64,000 nucleotides of DNA from Agapanthus africanus (Eukaryota; Streptophyta; Magnoliopsida; Asparagales; Amaryllidaceae). The stretch is from contig JASDDO010000016.1 in NCBI GenBank assembly GCA_030015575.1, forward strand, positions 105,295,241-105,359,240, given 5' to 3'. Below, in pieces: positions 11,068 to 24,114 of the stretch (within the stretch, counting starts at the first letter, position 1; every line of letters begins with the position of its first letter). Made by a program: the position numbers and the translations under genes. The notes below the pieces were generated by a model that did not search any database, was not told the origin of the DNA, and saw only the letters and a list, made by a program, of their open reading frames with translations.

Positions 11068-12811
11068 TGTAACATTTCAGAAAATATAAAATATTATTTT
11101 TGGGAATTTAATATTAAAATAATATTTTTCCCGAAAACTGCCGATTTGCGAAATTGGGGTTTTCGAAAAAGGGTATAAATATATACCAATAATTATGAAA
11201 TAAATGAAAATTAAAATGATTTATTCATTTAATTATATAATTAAAGGATTTGGCATTTTTAAAATTTATTTTATGCAGCTTTGATAAAAACCCGATTAGT
11301 GCACTGCTAATCGCGATTAAGCCAAATCCGCGTTTTTACAGTTTCCATGGTTAGTGCATCATGACATGTTTCATTTTATTACATGTTTCATTTCATTTGG
11401 GCTTTATATTAGGGTTTATTGGTGTAGAGAAAAGAGAAATGATTAATGGAAAAGTCAATGAAGACATCATGAGTGGTTAGGTGAGCTTTGGAGAGAGAAA
11501 GATAGTGTGAATCAGTGAGAGAGAGGAGGGGCTGCTGCTCATTATCAAATCCCCTACCATTTTCCTCCTTCTTCCTCATCTCCTCAACTCCACAACCCTC
11601 CACTAAAACCCTAGATCTATCTCCAACCATGCCCCAAAACTCTATACTCCCTTCACAAAACTTTATCCCCATCTCCTTCTCTACACGATGGACCGAGCAA
11701 AATGGGATTTTGACGACGTTGGGAAGTTAGTGCTGCCTAGAGTGGACTAGATGAGGTATAATTTCTTCCCTTTAGATTAGTTTTGTGAGATATCATGTTT
11801 AGATGTCGTTTTGTGAAAACCTTAGTGAATGTTTGAGTATTTGTTTGAATTGGGTGATGCCTAGTAGCTGTTAACTAAACTTAGGTGTTGTTTAGTGACC
11901 TGGACCAGACCTTAGAAACCCCAAAACACGGATTTAGAAACCCGACATCGGATAAATGTGTGATCTATGAAGGTAATTTGGAATCTGGAGCAACCCGGGG
12001 ACACTAGAATTGATTTTGGAATTACTGGGAGTCGTGCAGGCACCTAGGAAGCTACCACTGAGACCCGAGCCCCTAATTCAAACCCCAGGCTGCAATTTAT
12101 GTCCAGAGTAGAGGGGAATGGGTTCATTTTTGTTCCATGGCTCATTTTGCACTAAATTAGACCCCTCCTATATGTAGTTTTGGCTAATTGTCACCTGGGG
12201 AAAATCTGGAAGCATTTTGGTGTGTTTAGCACTATGTTTTCCGTATTTTAAAATGCACTTTCTTGATATTTGGATTTGTATTTGGTTGTCGGGTGTTCAT
12301 ACATCGGCAACAGGGGTTGTTTGATTGATTTGCACGTTTAGGCCATAGGTTCTAGCCTATGAGCACACTGTGCGCTGTATCGGTTTTGTGCATCGATTTT
12401 AATACGTATTGCGATTGGTTATTATTGTAGGTACCCTCGCATGGATTCCAAGGCGAAGAAGCGCGGCGTCATCAATTTCGGCGAGCGAAGACCAGGTGAG
12501 TAGATCTATATCTACCGGGGAAGTCGGGTGGATGGCGTATAGCATCCCCGCAACTTTTGATGGAAAACCCGATTTATAGAGTATGGTTAGGAAACCTAGA
12601 TTAGGAAACTAGGGTTAGAATATAGATAGCTATGTAATCATATTAGAAACTAGAGGATAGTTAAGTGTGATATGCTACTACTACTACCCTAGGATGACGT
12701 TTAGCGATATTACCGCTTAGGGTTCTATAGGACCAGATAGTCGATGTAGATGCGTCATCCGAACCATATTTGTTTCTAAACCAAAGAATCGTATGTATCT
12801 ATTAAATGTAT
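11068..12811 (+). repeat. 3' LTR of element C, left segment
   Basis: It starts TGTAACATTT after the PPT and is cut at 12811 by element A. The rest resumes at 32473. Contents include a candidate TATA box (TATAAATA, 11174), a pyrimidine-rich stretch about 11560-11640, and a splice-like CAGGTGAG near 12494. Its first 1.2 kb is homologous to the E LTR (38220 down to 37241). No supported gene is present. Confidence 0.8.
12807..12811. repeat. target-site duplication of element A (left copy)
   Basis: tgtat precedes the A 5' LTR and is repeated at 32468-32472 after the 3' LTR. Confidence 0.85.
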
Positions 12812-14536
12812 TGTTAGTGTATATGCCCTAGAGGCCATTACTGTATCATACTAGTTTGTATATTACTTGATGGAAGCTTGGGATATTCACAGTTGTATAT
12901 ACAATCTTGCTCGAAATGGTAGTATGCTACTTGGTTTGTCTCTGCTTTAATATGTGCATGTGTTTCTTTTAGCATATTGCAAATATACATATTAGTAGAG
13001 CCCTTAGGATCTTTGCTTGATTACCAGCGTTGTGATGGCGCTCACACTCGTGGGAGCTGGGTGATCTATAAGCACATCCTTATACAGGTCCCTAGTCGTT
13101 GGACTATCGAGACAGGGCATCGATACTCCGGAGTAGACTAGCGTATGCGCTTCTCATCCCAGTGTGGGAGACGGTCTGTCCCACAGCCGTCAGTACGTCG
13201 TACTTGAGATAGTATGCGGGTGCTCGTTAGGTTACGAGTACACTGGACAGGACTCGTCGGGAACTGTTGGTTGGTATTATACCTATCGTCAGTTATCAGT
13301 TCCCAGGTGACATGAGTACAGCTTAGTCCGCTGACTTGATACTGTCACTTCGCCTCGAGTGTGTTCCCACTGCACTTTGATTACTACCCTACCACGGCTC
13401 AAAGGAGTCGTGCAAACAGGTAGTTTTTGGGTGCAGTCCCGAAGCACTTGGAGGAAGCGACGGTTAGACAGGATTCGTCTCTCCCGGTATTGGGGGTTGA
13501 CATCGCGCTGTGTCCAGGAGAGCCATTACACGAGTAGTCCCTGGCCAGGGCAAGCGAGATATACTGGTAGGTTTCCAGTGTTATCTCAGGGTGTTCTGGG
13601 CTTCACTCCGACACGACTTGTACCGCAATTAGGGGACTGACGTTCACCGCCCCCCTAGGCCCGCCATGCGATGTATCAGACGAACAGACCGGACTGTACG
13701 GAGATTGTCACATACAGGCTCAGTAGGAGTTCAGATGGGGTTCACCTCGTCAGTCTTCTTATCGACATCTACCTGGGGACCGTTACGTACAGCTAGTGCC
13801 GCTTGCGGTCTGTGGTTAAACCCACTGCCAGCGTAGTGTCGAGTCTTTAGAGTCCCACACAGAGAGCTATTCGCCTTTAGGCAAAATGAGTAGAGGTCGC
13901 ATGGTTTTGCGACAGGGTTCGGTCACATCCGCGCACTTGTGCACGTTTGCTGTCCGGACAGTTTATACTAGAGGGATATGGTTTAAACCGGATCCTAGTA
14001 TATGATTTGGGATTGGTTTTTCTCATTGTATTCGTGTTCCTCGGATCACGAATGCGGGTGCGTATGCACAGTTGCTTGAGACAGAGGGAGAGGACCTTGT
14101 TTAGGGTTAATGGCTATTGTCATTTTATTAACCCTAATGCTTATGTGTGTATTATAGTTAATTGATAATTAGTTTAATAATTGTGCATGGTTATGGATGT
14201 TGACCATTTGACCTCCTTGACATGTTGACCTAGGTTAACACTTTGACCATCATCATTTCTTTTGGAAGATACTTTTTGATCCTTGCAAATTGAAATGATA
14301 ATGGTCATATCATGATTAACCATGACAATTATCTAGCTAATTATTTAATTAAAATAATATACACATATTAGAGAGAATGGTTCACAATTATTATCATTCT
14401 ATCATATCTTTTCTCTCTCTTGTTCTTCCTCTCCCTCAAGCTCTCCCCTCTCATGTGTTGAGAAACACTTGAGCTTGAGAAAAACCCTCTCTTAATCATC
14501 TCTACTCTCATCTAGGGTTCAAGTATTAGCACTTCT
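12812..14536 (+). repeat. 5' LTR of element A, left segment
   Basis: It begins TGTTAGTGTATATGCCCTAG and matches the 3' LTR from 30436. It is cut at 14536 by B and resumes at 24115. An open frame at 13359-13640 recurs at 30983-31264 only because the LTRs are duplicates. Confidence 0.92.
14532..14536. repeat. target-site duplication of element B (left copy)
   Basis: cttct precedes the B 5' LTR and recurs at 24110-24114. Rejoining across B restores ...agcacttcttgcacc, as seen in the uninterrupted 3' LTR of A near 32153. Confidence 0.9.
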
Positions 14537-16647
14537 TGTTGGAGATAGTGCCTTCAGAGTCAATTATTGGATCGCAGGTACGTGATTGCAATGATTGCGG
14601 AGGATCTATACCGGTAGGACAGTCTTACTCGAGATGATAGTATGCTATCTGGTTTGCCTTTATCAGTCGTGTACATGTTCAGGTGACTGATTACATGTTA
14701 CACTTTGATAGAGCCCTTAGGATCTTGCTTTACTACCAACAGTATGTTGGCGATCATATACGTGAGAGTTGGGTAGTTTATATGCATATCCTTAATTGTG
14801 GTCCCTAGTCGTGGGAGTTTCGAGACAGGGCATCGATACTCCGGAGTAGACTAGTGTGTACAGTCGAGACCCCGACGAGGGGCGGTGGCCGGTCTCACAA
14901 GCCACTGGTGTCAGTTGGATCACCTAAGATGTATACAGGTGCTCATTAGGTTATGAGTACACCGGACAGGACTCGCCGGGAATCTGCTAGTTAGTATTAT
15001 ATCTATCGTCAGATAGCAGTTCCCTGGTGACATGTGTACAGGTTAGTTCATCGACCTGAGGTCGTCATTTGTCTCGTGTGAGTTCCCACTGTGCTTTGAT
15101 TTCTACCCTACCACGGCTCAAAGGAGTCGTGCAAACAGGTAGTTTTTGGGTACAGTCCCGAGCCATATGGAGGCACGTGAGCGGATCGGCAGGGGATTCG
15201 TCTCTCCCGGTATTGGGGGCGAGGTCGTGCTGTGTCTAGGAGAGCCATTACACATAGTCCATAGCCATGGCAGGAGATTTACTGGTAGGTACTCCAGTAG
15301 TATCTCAGGGTGTTATTGGGCTACACTCCGACACGACTTATACTGCTATTGGGGGTCTGACGTTACTAGCCCCCTAGGCAGATATGCGATACTCATAGAC
15401 GAACGGACCGGACTGTATATACATTGTCACTGTTAGGCTCAGTAGGGTTTCCGGATGAGTTCGCTCATCGGCCTCCCTTGAGGTCAGTCCATGGGCAGCG
15501 GTAACGCATTGCTAGTGCCGCTGACGGTTTGTGGTTAAACCCACTGCCAGGGTACTGACGAGTCATTAGAGTCCCCCACAGACAGTTTCCAAAGTTCGGG
15601 CGAAACGTTGTAGAGGCCGTATGGTTTTATGGCAGGGTTCGGAAAATGCACGTGCGTTTACGCACGTGTTATTTTTCGGGCAGATGATACTGGTCGGCTT
15701 TGGTTTAAGCCGGATCCGAGTATTATATTGAGTAGGTATAATATCTTTGTCTCAGTTGCATTTGTATTCGGTCGTAATACAAATGCGGGTATATTTATAC
15801 AGTTACGGGGTTATCGTGAAAGTCGTTTCAGGATCACTTTTGGAAGTTGCCAGTTTCCAGTTTTCTATCAGCCGTCTTTTAACATTCGGTTAAAGACGGA
15901 TTTATCTTTTCTTGGGATGAGGTGAGTCAGTGTTCTAGAAGATTCTAGAGAGGGTGACTTGGCTTGGTGAGTCATTAGTGCATTAATGGTGCCATTAATG
16001 CTTGATGACTAAGGTTGTTTAGATTCATTGTTTCTAAGTGAGTCATGCTTTTCATTTATGATAAAAGATAAGCTTTATGTTTATGGTCACCCCCTTGATT
16101 GCTCCTACCATCACCTCCCTCTTTGCATAAAAGTGGCCGGCCATTCTTTGAGTGAGAGAGAGAGATTAATTTCATTCTTGAGAGAAAAGACTATGGTTTA
16201 GGGTGCATGGAAATTTCATTTAACTTGTTCATTCCATCACCCGATAAAATGGCAACTTCATTAACCGATCGTCCACGAACTTGGAAGAAGTGAGAAAAAG
16301 TCATCTACTCATTCTCTACATCAATCTTGGTCGTCTCTTTTAGCAAACTTGACGACCGAGTTGCCTCGAGTCAGAGGCGGGAGCCCGTTTAAAGAATCAG
16401 TGACGTGGTGCCACCTGGACGAGCAGATTGGAGATCGACGAGATCGGAGAAGCCGCAACAGAGCGTGGGACGATGGTTAAAGAACGAAGGACTCGGATCG
16501 TTCGGTATAACCTTTCTACACTCTTTACAGTTTGTTAGTTTAGCAATAATGGCAGATCCGGGTTAAAGTATACGATAGCGCCAGTTAAAAGTTTTTTGTT
16601 CCGTATTTGGCGTCTGTAGACTGCCGGGGCGCTACCGTAGACTTACA
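14537..16647 (+). repeat. 5' LTR of element B (2111 bp)
   Basis: TGTTGGAGATAG...ACTTACA, followed by the PBS. It is nearly identical to 22001-24109. It shares a central stretch with the A LTR (CACGGCTCAAAGGAGTCGTG and the region around it), so A and B are related families. Open frames at 15146-15436 and 15629-15925 recur in the 3' LTR and are not treated as genes. Confidence 0.92.
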
Positions 16648-16648
16648 G

Positions 16649-16661
16649 TGGTATCAGAGCC
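16649..16661 (+). other. primer-binding site of element B
   Basis: TGGTATCAGAGCC, complementary to the 3' end of initiator-Met tRNA. Confidence 0.9.
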
Positions 16662-16857
16662 TCACCATTGTTCTTTACTAACTTGTGCTAACGCGTTTAA
16701 AATATCGATCGAACCGGAAATCAAAAACCGCATTTTTCAATTTCACAGTTTCTGTCGATTTTAAATGATGTCCTAAAATTATTCCACATATCACAGAAAG
16801 TTGTGCAGGGTCTCAGAAGCACATCGACCAAATTTGGTCTCGTGATTCCACCAAAGA

Positions 16858-16904
16858 GCCGCGGAAACGCGGCCAAACCCATGGTTTGGCCGCGCATCCG
16901 CGGC
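16858..16904 (+). promoter_or_regulatory. GC-rich hairpin in the B leader
   Basis: Arms 16858-16879 and 16883-16904 (22 nt each) pair with two mismatches around a 3-nt loop. The 5' arm starts GCCGCGG and the 3' arm ends CCGCGGC. It lies 209 nt downstream of the PBS start. Element A has a counterpart at 24629-24674 with different but still complementary inner arms. Confidence 0.75.
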
Positions 16905-18072
16905 CATTCTGTGGGATCAGTGCACCAAATTTTGTCGGTGTCTTCTCTGTTGGAATTTGGGGTTTTTGGTACATATCTTTTGGGCCCAGATTTTGTTACT
17001 GTTCACCAGATGTTAGTGGGGCCCACTTTGTGATATTTAGTCGATCGAAATTTAAACATGTTAGTTTACAGTGCTTACATTATATCTCCGACCGGGAATG
17101 TCATTTGATCGGTAAACCGTGTCTGATTGCTATAGTTCTTTTAGACGGGTTTGCGAACGTGACATTCGCGTTGATGTTCTGTGTTGTGTTGTGATGTTGC
17201 GGATTTGTCGTGATGGATAGCAGTGTGCAATGATAGTACAGTTTGAGTTTATTTGTACATTTGATATTGCGGGACGAGCGTCCAACATGTGGACTGCCGT
17301 CACTGCCTGTTGTATAATATTCTTTTGGGGCACGACCAGGTTGCGGTCGATGTACCTGTTGTACTATTATTTATTTCTGTACTAGGTTTTATCCCGCGAC
17401 GGAGTGCACGGATAGCCGGGTTCTGGAGGGCAACGGGTCCGCATCTCATGGCTTTGAGAGGCAGAGGGGCCTCACTTTAGAATTGGCAGACTATTCGCCG
17501 CACTCGTAGGGGGTACAGGTTGACCCAAGGAGGGGTGCCCAAGATTACCGGATTCCGTGAAGTGCTGGGTGGTCCATTCACTATGCTGTAGGGGGCTGCC
17601 TCGCTTCAGGTTTTGGCGGGTAACTTGCCGCACCCGTAGGGGTCTAGGTTTCATTGCACAGGCTATCCACACGACAGGGGAACGTCGGGTTTCAGCAGCG
17701 GCTCTGTGAAACTCGGGGATCCCAGATTATCTGTATTGTTCTGTGATGCTTATTACTTTTCTGTAATGTTGCATACTATCACGCCTGGAGCGATTATTGT
17801 ATATTGGTTTATATACTATTAGATGTTGTATATGTTTTACACCCGCGCTAGTCCAGTCCCCGCTCTGTCGTTAGTTAAGTAACCTAACGGGTGATGACGG
17901 GACCCAGTGACGAATGCGGATGGCATATACGTACATTTTATTTTCGTTCTTTTCTGGTGTGATTGATTGATGGGACTGCGTTGATTCTGATCAATGCAAA
18001 GTAAAACAAACCTGTTTGCAGTTGTAGGAACAAATTTAAAAAGTGTTATTACAAAGACGTCTCCTTTTGTTA

Positions 18073-18294
18073 TGCATAGCGGTATTCAGTGGAATATCCT
18101 GCACCTCATTCGACGGGGCAAGGGCCGATATCCCTTCACCGGGACTGACCCCTTGGGCAGAAGTATGCGTCAGGGTAATAACTTCGCTATAGTCGATTAC
18201 ATGTTGCTTTGCATCGCGGTATTCAGTGGAATATCCTGCACCTCATTCCACGAGGAAAGAGCCGAGATCCCTTCACCAGGAGTGACCTCTTTAG
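18073..18294. repeat. 137-bp-period tandem duplication in the B leader
   Basis: GGTATTCAGTGGAATATCCT and about 60 following bases occur at 18081 and again at 18218, diverged by several substitutions. Confidence 0.8.
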
Positions 18295-18438
18295 CAAAAG
18301 GTTTTCGCCACTATATTTTAAAAAGCTATCAGGTTCCTTCAGCGATATCAAGTTCACTACGTTAAAGGTTTTTCGCCAAAAACCAGCCGTAGCCCTCCGT
18401 CACTTCTTTTGGGTATTCAGTAGTATTCAAGCTATGTA

Positions 18439-18636
18439 TTTTGACCTAACGCCAAGGCATAGTGTTTGGTAGCTGCCGGGTATTCAATTGTTGCATAGAT
18501 AGATGAGTTGGTTTGGGACAGCCGTTCTGCCATTTTGACCTAACGCCAAGGGCATGTGCGGGTGGGTTCAAATTAACAAGATAGTGACGGGTAGAACTTG
18601 GCATATGACTTATGACATTTTGACCTAACGCCAAGG
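18439..18636 (+). repeat. triple leader motif TTTTGACCTAACGCCAAGG in B
   Basis: Copies are at 18439-18457, 18533-18551 and 18618-18636, spaced 94 and 85 bp. A has the same three motifs at 25797, 25892 (degenerate) and 25977, spaced 95 and 85 bp. Confidence 0.75.
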
Positions 18637-18955
18637 TTATAAGAGCATGGGGAAAAAATCTTATCGGGAGTTTCTAAAGAAACTGAAACTTGCCAAGTAT
18701 GCGCATACCTTCTGGAGTATGAGTAACGTGGATGCATTCCATCACGTTATCATGCGATGAGAGTTGGATCCCGATTCCCACTGATGAGTTGGTTTACTCT
18801 TCGGGTGATCCCGATTGATTCTTCTTTAGGTTTGGAGGAGAATTTAACAGGACAGTGGGAGGTTTCCGGATTAGATAAAGTGATAACCATTCTGATCTAG
18901 GTTAGAGTGCACGCAGAGTGTTTCTTTTCTCTCTCTCTTTGGCAGCGACCTTTGA

Positions 18956-20599
18956 CCGACCCTAGACTATGACTCAGTGACCAAGTTGACCGAACCTTCT
19001 TAAAATACTGGCTTTTGGATTGTCTGAGTTGCATAAGTCATTGCCACTCCTTCTTTTACCCTTTGAATTTCTCAGAACACCCGTATTACTACGGATATCC
19101 ACTTCCATTGGATAGATCCATCGTATGGTTATATACGAACTCGAAGGGACTTCTTCGAGGATGGATCCAGGTTCAGGAAAAATAGAATTGGTTTATTCAG
19201 TTGTCTTTTATTATCACCTTCTCTCAGGTTGCGAGAGCTCCTTGGTTTAGGAGAGTACACCTATTACGCTTATTGGATAGTCTTATTCCAAACCATAGGC
19301 AGGTGCCGAAAGGTAGGGAATGAAGAAAACCAATTAGCCTAAGTAGGGTGTGCAGAAGGTAATATGTAAAGACAAAATAAAGGGATTAGAAAGAGGGCAA
19401 AGTAAATTGCGACTGATATCATTCACGACCAAAACCGCGTACTTCATCGCCACTCCTATTTCACCTTTAAAAGAATAAGGTATTATTCAGTTGTCTTTTA
19501 TCATCACCTTCTCTCAAGATGCGAGTACTCCTTGGTTTAGGAGGGTACACCTATTATGCTTACTGGATAGTCTTCTTCCAAACCATAGGCTGGTGCCGAA
19601 CGGTAGGGAAGGAAGAAAACCATTTAGCCTAACGATGGTGTGCAGGAGGTAACGACTAAAGACAAATAAAGAGATTTGGAGAGATGGCAAAGAGATATAC
19701 GGTTATAGTCATGAATTGGATTATGGAAGAGGCATTGCTATGAATACCAGGATACCCCTACGAAACATTTTCATGTTTCAGTGCATTGTTAAAGAAAAAC
19801 TGTTTTCCCGATTAGACACTTACTCCAAGGGTATGTATTTACCAGGTTTCATTCTCATATCTGTATGGTTTTACAGATGATGAGTGGGAGTAAGTTATTG
19901 GGAATTAGGTGATTATTCTCATTATATCGGAATTCGTTGTAATTGGTGATATTTGAGGAAATCGCCAGGGTACAGTTTTCAACCTATGACGCACAGGTTT
20001 TGAGTTGTTTAACTCAGCGGACTTATACAGAGTATTGTATGTTGTCCAAGTGTCCTTCAGGACAAAGGGGTAGGTCCTCATACTGTGTTCTGTTTACTTA
20101 TGACTTCTCTAGTTTTTAGACAAGTGTTTCGTAGAAATACAAGGTCTAAGTTTTGAGAAGTTGTGAGTATAAGAATAAAGTAGAGAACCAGGTATCACAA
20201 GTATCGGGATTCTTCAAAGAGATCGAAGATGTAGATTCTTGTGATTGGTATTCAGATGATAGTAATGGTTTTGAGAAACTTGTTTCTCTTTCAGGTTGCT
20301 CATAATTGGATGGATTCCTAAGTTGAGTAATGCTGATTAGCCTCTTTCCATTAAGTTGATATGCACTGGAGACAGCTGCATGATTTGAATCTGGTTCCAA
20401 TTAAATTAGTGCCAAAGTTTCTATATTGGATATAGAATAGTTCGTACCTTAAAAGATGCTAAGGTACGGGGAGTTGTCCAGCTTATGCTTAAAACCAGAC
20501 TCTGGATAACTCAGGGCACGTTTCTGTAATGGCTGTTTGTGGGTTGACCCTAGCTATGACGAGGGTTGATATTCTACCATTTGGAAGATCAATAGTGAT
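18956..20599 (+). pseudogene. position of gag/protease/integrase in element B, no longer recognisable
   Basis: By position this should correspond to gag through integrase of A. I find no clear protein match. It contains a direct repeat of about 215 bp (from 19194 and from 19484). The sequence may be replaced or heavily mutated. Confidence 0.35.
19194..19700. repeat. direct repeat with 290-bp period inside B
   Basis: TATTCAGTTGTCTTTTAT, followed by CACCTTCTCTCA and CCAAACCATAGGC, occurs at 19194-19410 and again at 19484-19700 with moderate divergence. Confidence 0.8.
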
Positions 20600-21989
20600 A
20601 TTGTTCTTGACTCGCCACAGTTTTAGTAAAATGGACTTTTTCAGAAAACAGTAGTGGGAGTATGGTAGAACTGGAAGTGATTCCAGAACCGTGAACGATT
20701 ACGGAAAATTTAATAGGACCTATATATTCAATCAGGTTTGACATTCCAATAGCCACTCCGCAGATATGGTGGGTGACCTCAGACACCCGAGAGGTACTCC
20801 GGTAGCCTCAAGGACGGTGACAGGGAGGTTCTTATCTACCCAGACTTGACACTACTGATGTTCCAGGCTATGAGACCCGGTAGGAGGGTTGTCGTAGTCA
20901 GTGGGAGCAGCGGAAGTTTAGTGGGCAAGTAGCTTATGTCTATTTATAGACCTGAGCAGTTATAGCGGAGATAGATCATCTAATTTTGATGTGACAGTCA
21001 TGAGTTTGACTTCATCAGAATAGGGGATGGATCTGTTAAGAAGGTAATAGGGTGTGATGTCATGGTATTTGAATGACATACACAGAGTAGGAAGTAAAAT
21101 TCCTATACTACGATCGGTTGTACTGTGGTCGTCACACAGTTGTTTCTCCAGACAGGATATGGATATGATATTTGACATTCTGGTTTCTAGATCTATGGTT
21201 TTAGATCTGGATTTGAGTAGTTTCCCAATGTGGGTACTTTGACAGTATTCTAATGGTTTTTAGAATAGATGACTCATAGCATGGTGGTGTACCTGCAAGT
21301 GATGGAGTCACCCTCTCTAAAGGTGTCTTACAGACTAAAGGGGAGAGGGATGTGCATGATTGGCAGATCACTTGCTTAGGCAATTGAGTCAATCGTGAGA
21401 TGTCAAGTACCACACCAGATGTTGTTTTTGCACTAGATGCAATAAGTTTGTATTAATCCAATCCTGGAGAAACATAAGAAAGCAGTTTTTAGAACATAAC
21501 TACATGTTCTACGGATTTGATGACGGCAGCCTCTTTCGGGAGACGATTATCATTCCAGGCTTCAAAGGTGACATGGTTGACAGAGTGATTGTCAGAGTTA
21601 TAGTTTTCCCTCTGACGAAGGGGGCAGTATTATGGACAGGTGGTCCAAGAGGATACTGTGGGTGGCATGGTGCCGGATACTGATTAGGTTCACTGATCGA
21701 TACAGTCTAAGAAGTTTGGATTTGGAGTTCATTTATGAACTAGGTCCCATCAGATATCCAGACATATTCTAAGACGGGTATTACTCAATTCGGGAGATGG
21801 CTTTCTCCGCGAACTTGAGATTAAGAGAGATATAGAAAGAAACATCTAGGCGGATCCACTCACTGAGGCTATTTCTCGAACACAATAGTTTTACAAACGG
21901 GCTTTGTGAAACTGATTAGTAGAGGAGTTGGATGTTCGGTTTCACACGGGCTGTGAGTAGTCGACATCGCAATAATTAGCCTTGAGTGC
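20600..21989 (+). pseudogene. relic of copia reverse transcriptase/RNase H region in B
   Basis: Nucleotide blocks align in order with A: near 20655 (TGGGAGTATGGTAGAACTGG) with A 28650; AGTGGGAGCAGCGGAA at about 20900 with A 29254; GTCACACAG...TTCTCC near 21130 with A 29500; CACCCTCTCTAAAGGTGTCT near 21308 with A 29680; AATCCAATCCTGGAGAAACA near 21457 with A 29833; and GCGGATCCACTCACTGAGGC near 21851 with A 30333. Frames are broken throughout, so no enzyme can be made. The order is preserved, which shows descent from a complete copia pol rather than capture of foreign DNA. Confidence 0.65.
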
Positions 21990-22000
21990 AAGTGGGAGAT
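21990..22000 (+). other. polypurine tract of element B
   Basis: AAGTGGGAGAT directly precedes the 3' LTR. A has the same tract before its 3' LTR. Confidence 0.85.
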
Positions 22001-24109
22001 TGTTGGAGATAGTGCCCTCAGAGTCAATTATTGGATCGCAGGTACGTGATTGCAATGATTGCGGAGGATCTATACCGGTAGGACAGTCTTACTCGAGATG
22101 ATAGTTTGCTATCTGGTTTGCCTTTATCAGTCGTGTACATGTTCAGGTGACTGATTACATGTTACACTTTGATAGAGCCCTTAGGATCTTGCTTTACTAC
22201 CAACAGTATGATGGCGATCATATACGTGAGAGTTGGGTAGTTTATATGCATATCCTTAATTGTGGTCTAGTCGTGGGAGTTTCGAGACAGGGCATCGATA
22301 CTCCGGAGTAGACTAGTGTGTACAGTCGAGACCACGACGAGGGGCGGTGGCCGGTCTTACAAGCCACTGGTGTCAGTTGGATCACCTAAGATGTATACAG
22401 GTGCTCATTAGGTTATGAGTACACCGGACAGGACTCGCCGGGAATCTGCTAGTTAGTATTATATCTATCGTCAGATAGCAGTTCCCTGGTGACATGTGTA
22501 CAGGTTAGTTCATCGACCTGAGGTCGTCATTTGTCTCGTGTGAGTTCCCACTGTGCTTTGATTTCTACCCTACCACGGCTCAAAGGAGTCGTGCAAACAG
22601 GTAGTTTTTGGGTACAGTCCCGAGCCATATGGAGGCACGTGAGCGGATCGGCAGGGGATTCGTCTCTCCCGGTATTGGGGGCGAGGTCGTGCTGTGTCTA
22701 GGAGAGCCATTACACATAGTCCATGGCCATGGCAGGAGATTTACTGGTAGGTACTCCAGTAGTATCTCAGGGTGTTATTGGGCTACACTCCGACACGACT
22801 TATACTGCTATTGGGGGTCTGACGTTACTAGCCCCCTAGGCAGATATGCGATACTCATAGACGAACGGACCGGACTGTATATACATTGTCACTGTTAGGC
22901 TCAGTAGGGTTTCCGGATGAGTTCGCTCATCAGCCTCCCTTGAGGTCAGTCCATGGGCAGCCGTTACGCATTGCTAGTGCCGCTGACGGTTTGTGGTTAA
23001 ACCCACTGCCAGGGTACTGACGAGTCATTAGAGTCCCCCACAGAAAGTTTCCCAAGTTCGGGCGAAACGTTGTAGAGGCCGTATGGTTTTATGGCAGGTT
23101 TCGGAAAATGCACGTGCATTTACGCACGTGTTATTTTTCGGGCAGATGATACTGGTCGGCTTTGGTTTAAGCCGGATCCGAGTATTATATTGAGTAGGTA
23201 TAATATCTTTGTCTCAGTTGCATTTGTATTCGGTCGTAATACAAATGCGGGTATATTTATACAGTTACGGGGTTATCCTGAAAGTCGTTTCAGGATCACT
23301 TTTGGAAGTTGCCAGTTTCCAGTTTTCTATCAGCCGTCTTTTAATATTCGGTTAAAGACGGATTTATCTTTTCTTGGGATGAGGTGAGTCAGTGTTCTAG
23401 AAGATTCTAGAGAGGGTGACTTGGCTTGGTGAGTCATTAGTGCATTAATGGTGCCATTAATGCTTGATGACTAAGGTTGTTTAGATTCATTGTTTCTAAG
23501 TGAGTCATGCTTTTCATTTATGATAAAAGATAAGCTTTATGTTTATGGTCACCCCCTTGATTGCTCCTACCATCACCTCCCTCTTTGCATAAAAGTGGCC
23601 GGCCATTCTTTGAGTGAGAGAGAGAGATTAATTTCATTCTTGAGAGAAAAGACTATATTTTAGGGTGCATGGAAATTCCATTTGCCTTGTTCATTCCATC
23701 ACCCGATAAAATGGCAACTTCATTAACCGATCGTCCACGAACTTGGACGAAGTGAGACAAAGTCATCTACTCATTCTCTACATCAATCTTGGTCGTCTCT
23801 TTTAGCAAACTTGACGACCGAGTTGCCTCGAGTCAGAGGCGGGAGCCCGTTTAAAGAATCAGTGACGTGGTGCCACCTGGACGAGCAGATCGGAGATCGA
23901 CGAGATCGGAGAAGCCGCAACGGAGCGTGGGACGATGGTTAAAGAACGAAGGACTCGGATCGTTCGGTATAACCTTTCTACACTCTTTACAGTTTGTTAG
24001 TTTAGCAATAATGGCAGATCCGGGTTAAAGTATACGATAGCGCCAGTTAAAAGTTTTTTGTTCCGCATTTGGCGTCTGTAGACTGCCGGGGCGCTACCGT
24101 AAACTTACA
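22001..24109 (+). repeat. 3' LTR of element B (2109 bp)
   Basis: It is the partner of 14537-16647. The first 280 bases differ at three substitutions and one 2-bp deletion, and much of the rest appears identical. Confidence 0.92.
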
Positions 24110-24114
24110 CTTCT

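Larger units (their letters stand above)
16662..18955 (+). other. long leader of element B
   Basis: About 2.3 kb between PBS and the place where gag begins in A. It shares several blocks with the A leader: the GC hairpin, CTCTGTCGTTAGTTAAGTAA near 17863, the triple TTTTGACCT motif, and TGTTTCTTTTCTCTCTC just before the former gag start. It has no supported gene. Confidence 0.6.
14537..24109 (+). mobile_element. Ty1/copia LTR retrotransposon B, non-autonomous, nested in A
   Basis: It has two LTRs of about 2.11 kb, a perfect TGGTATCAGAGCC PBS, a long leader, a PPT identical in type to that of A, and 5-bp target repeats. The LTRs differ at only a few positions in the parts I compared. The interior has no long open frame. 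It keeps scattered matches to the A pol gene, so it is a relative of A that probably moved with enzymes supplied by another element. Confidence 0.9.

Noticed and set aside
13359..13640. 93-codon open frame repeated at 30983-31264
   Set aside because: Same reason: it is within the paired LTRs of A.
15146..15436. 96-codon open frame repeated at 22608-22898 with one difference
   Set aside because: It lies in the two LTRs of B, so identity follows from LTR duplication; no protein family recognised.
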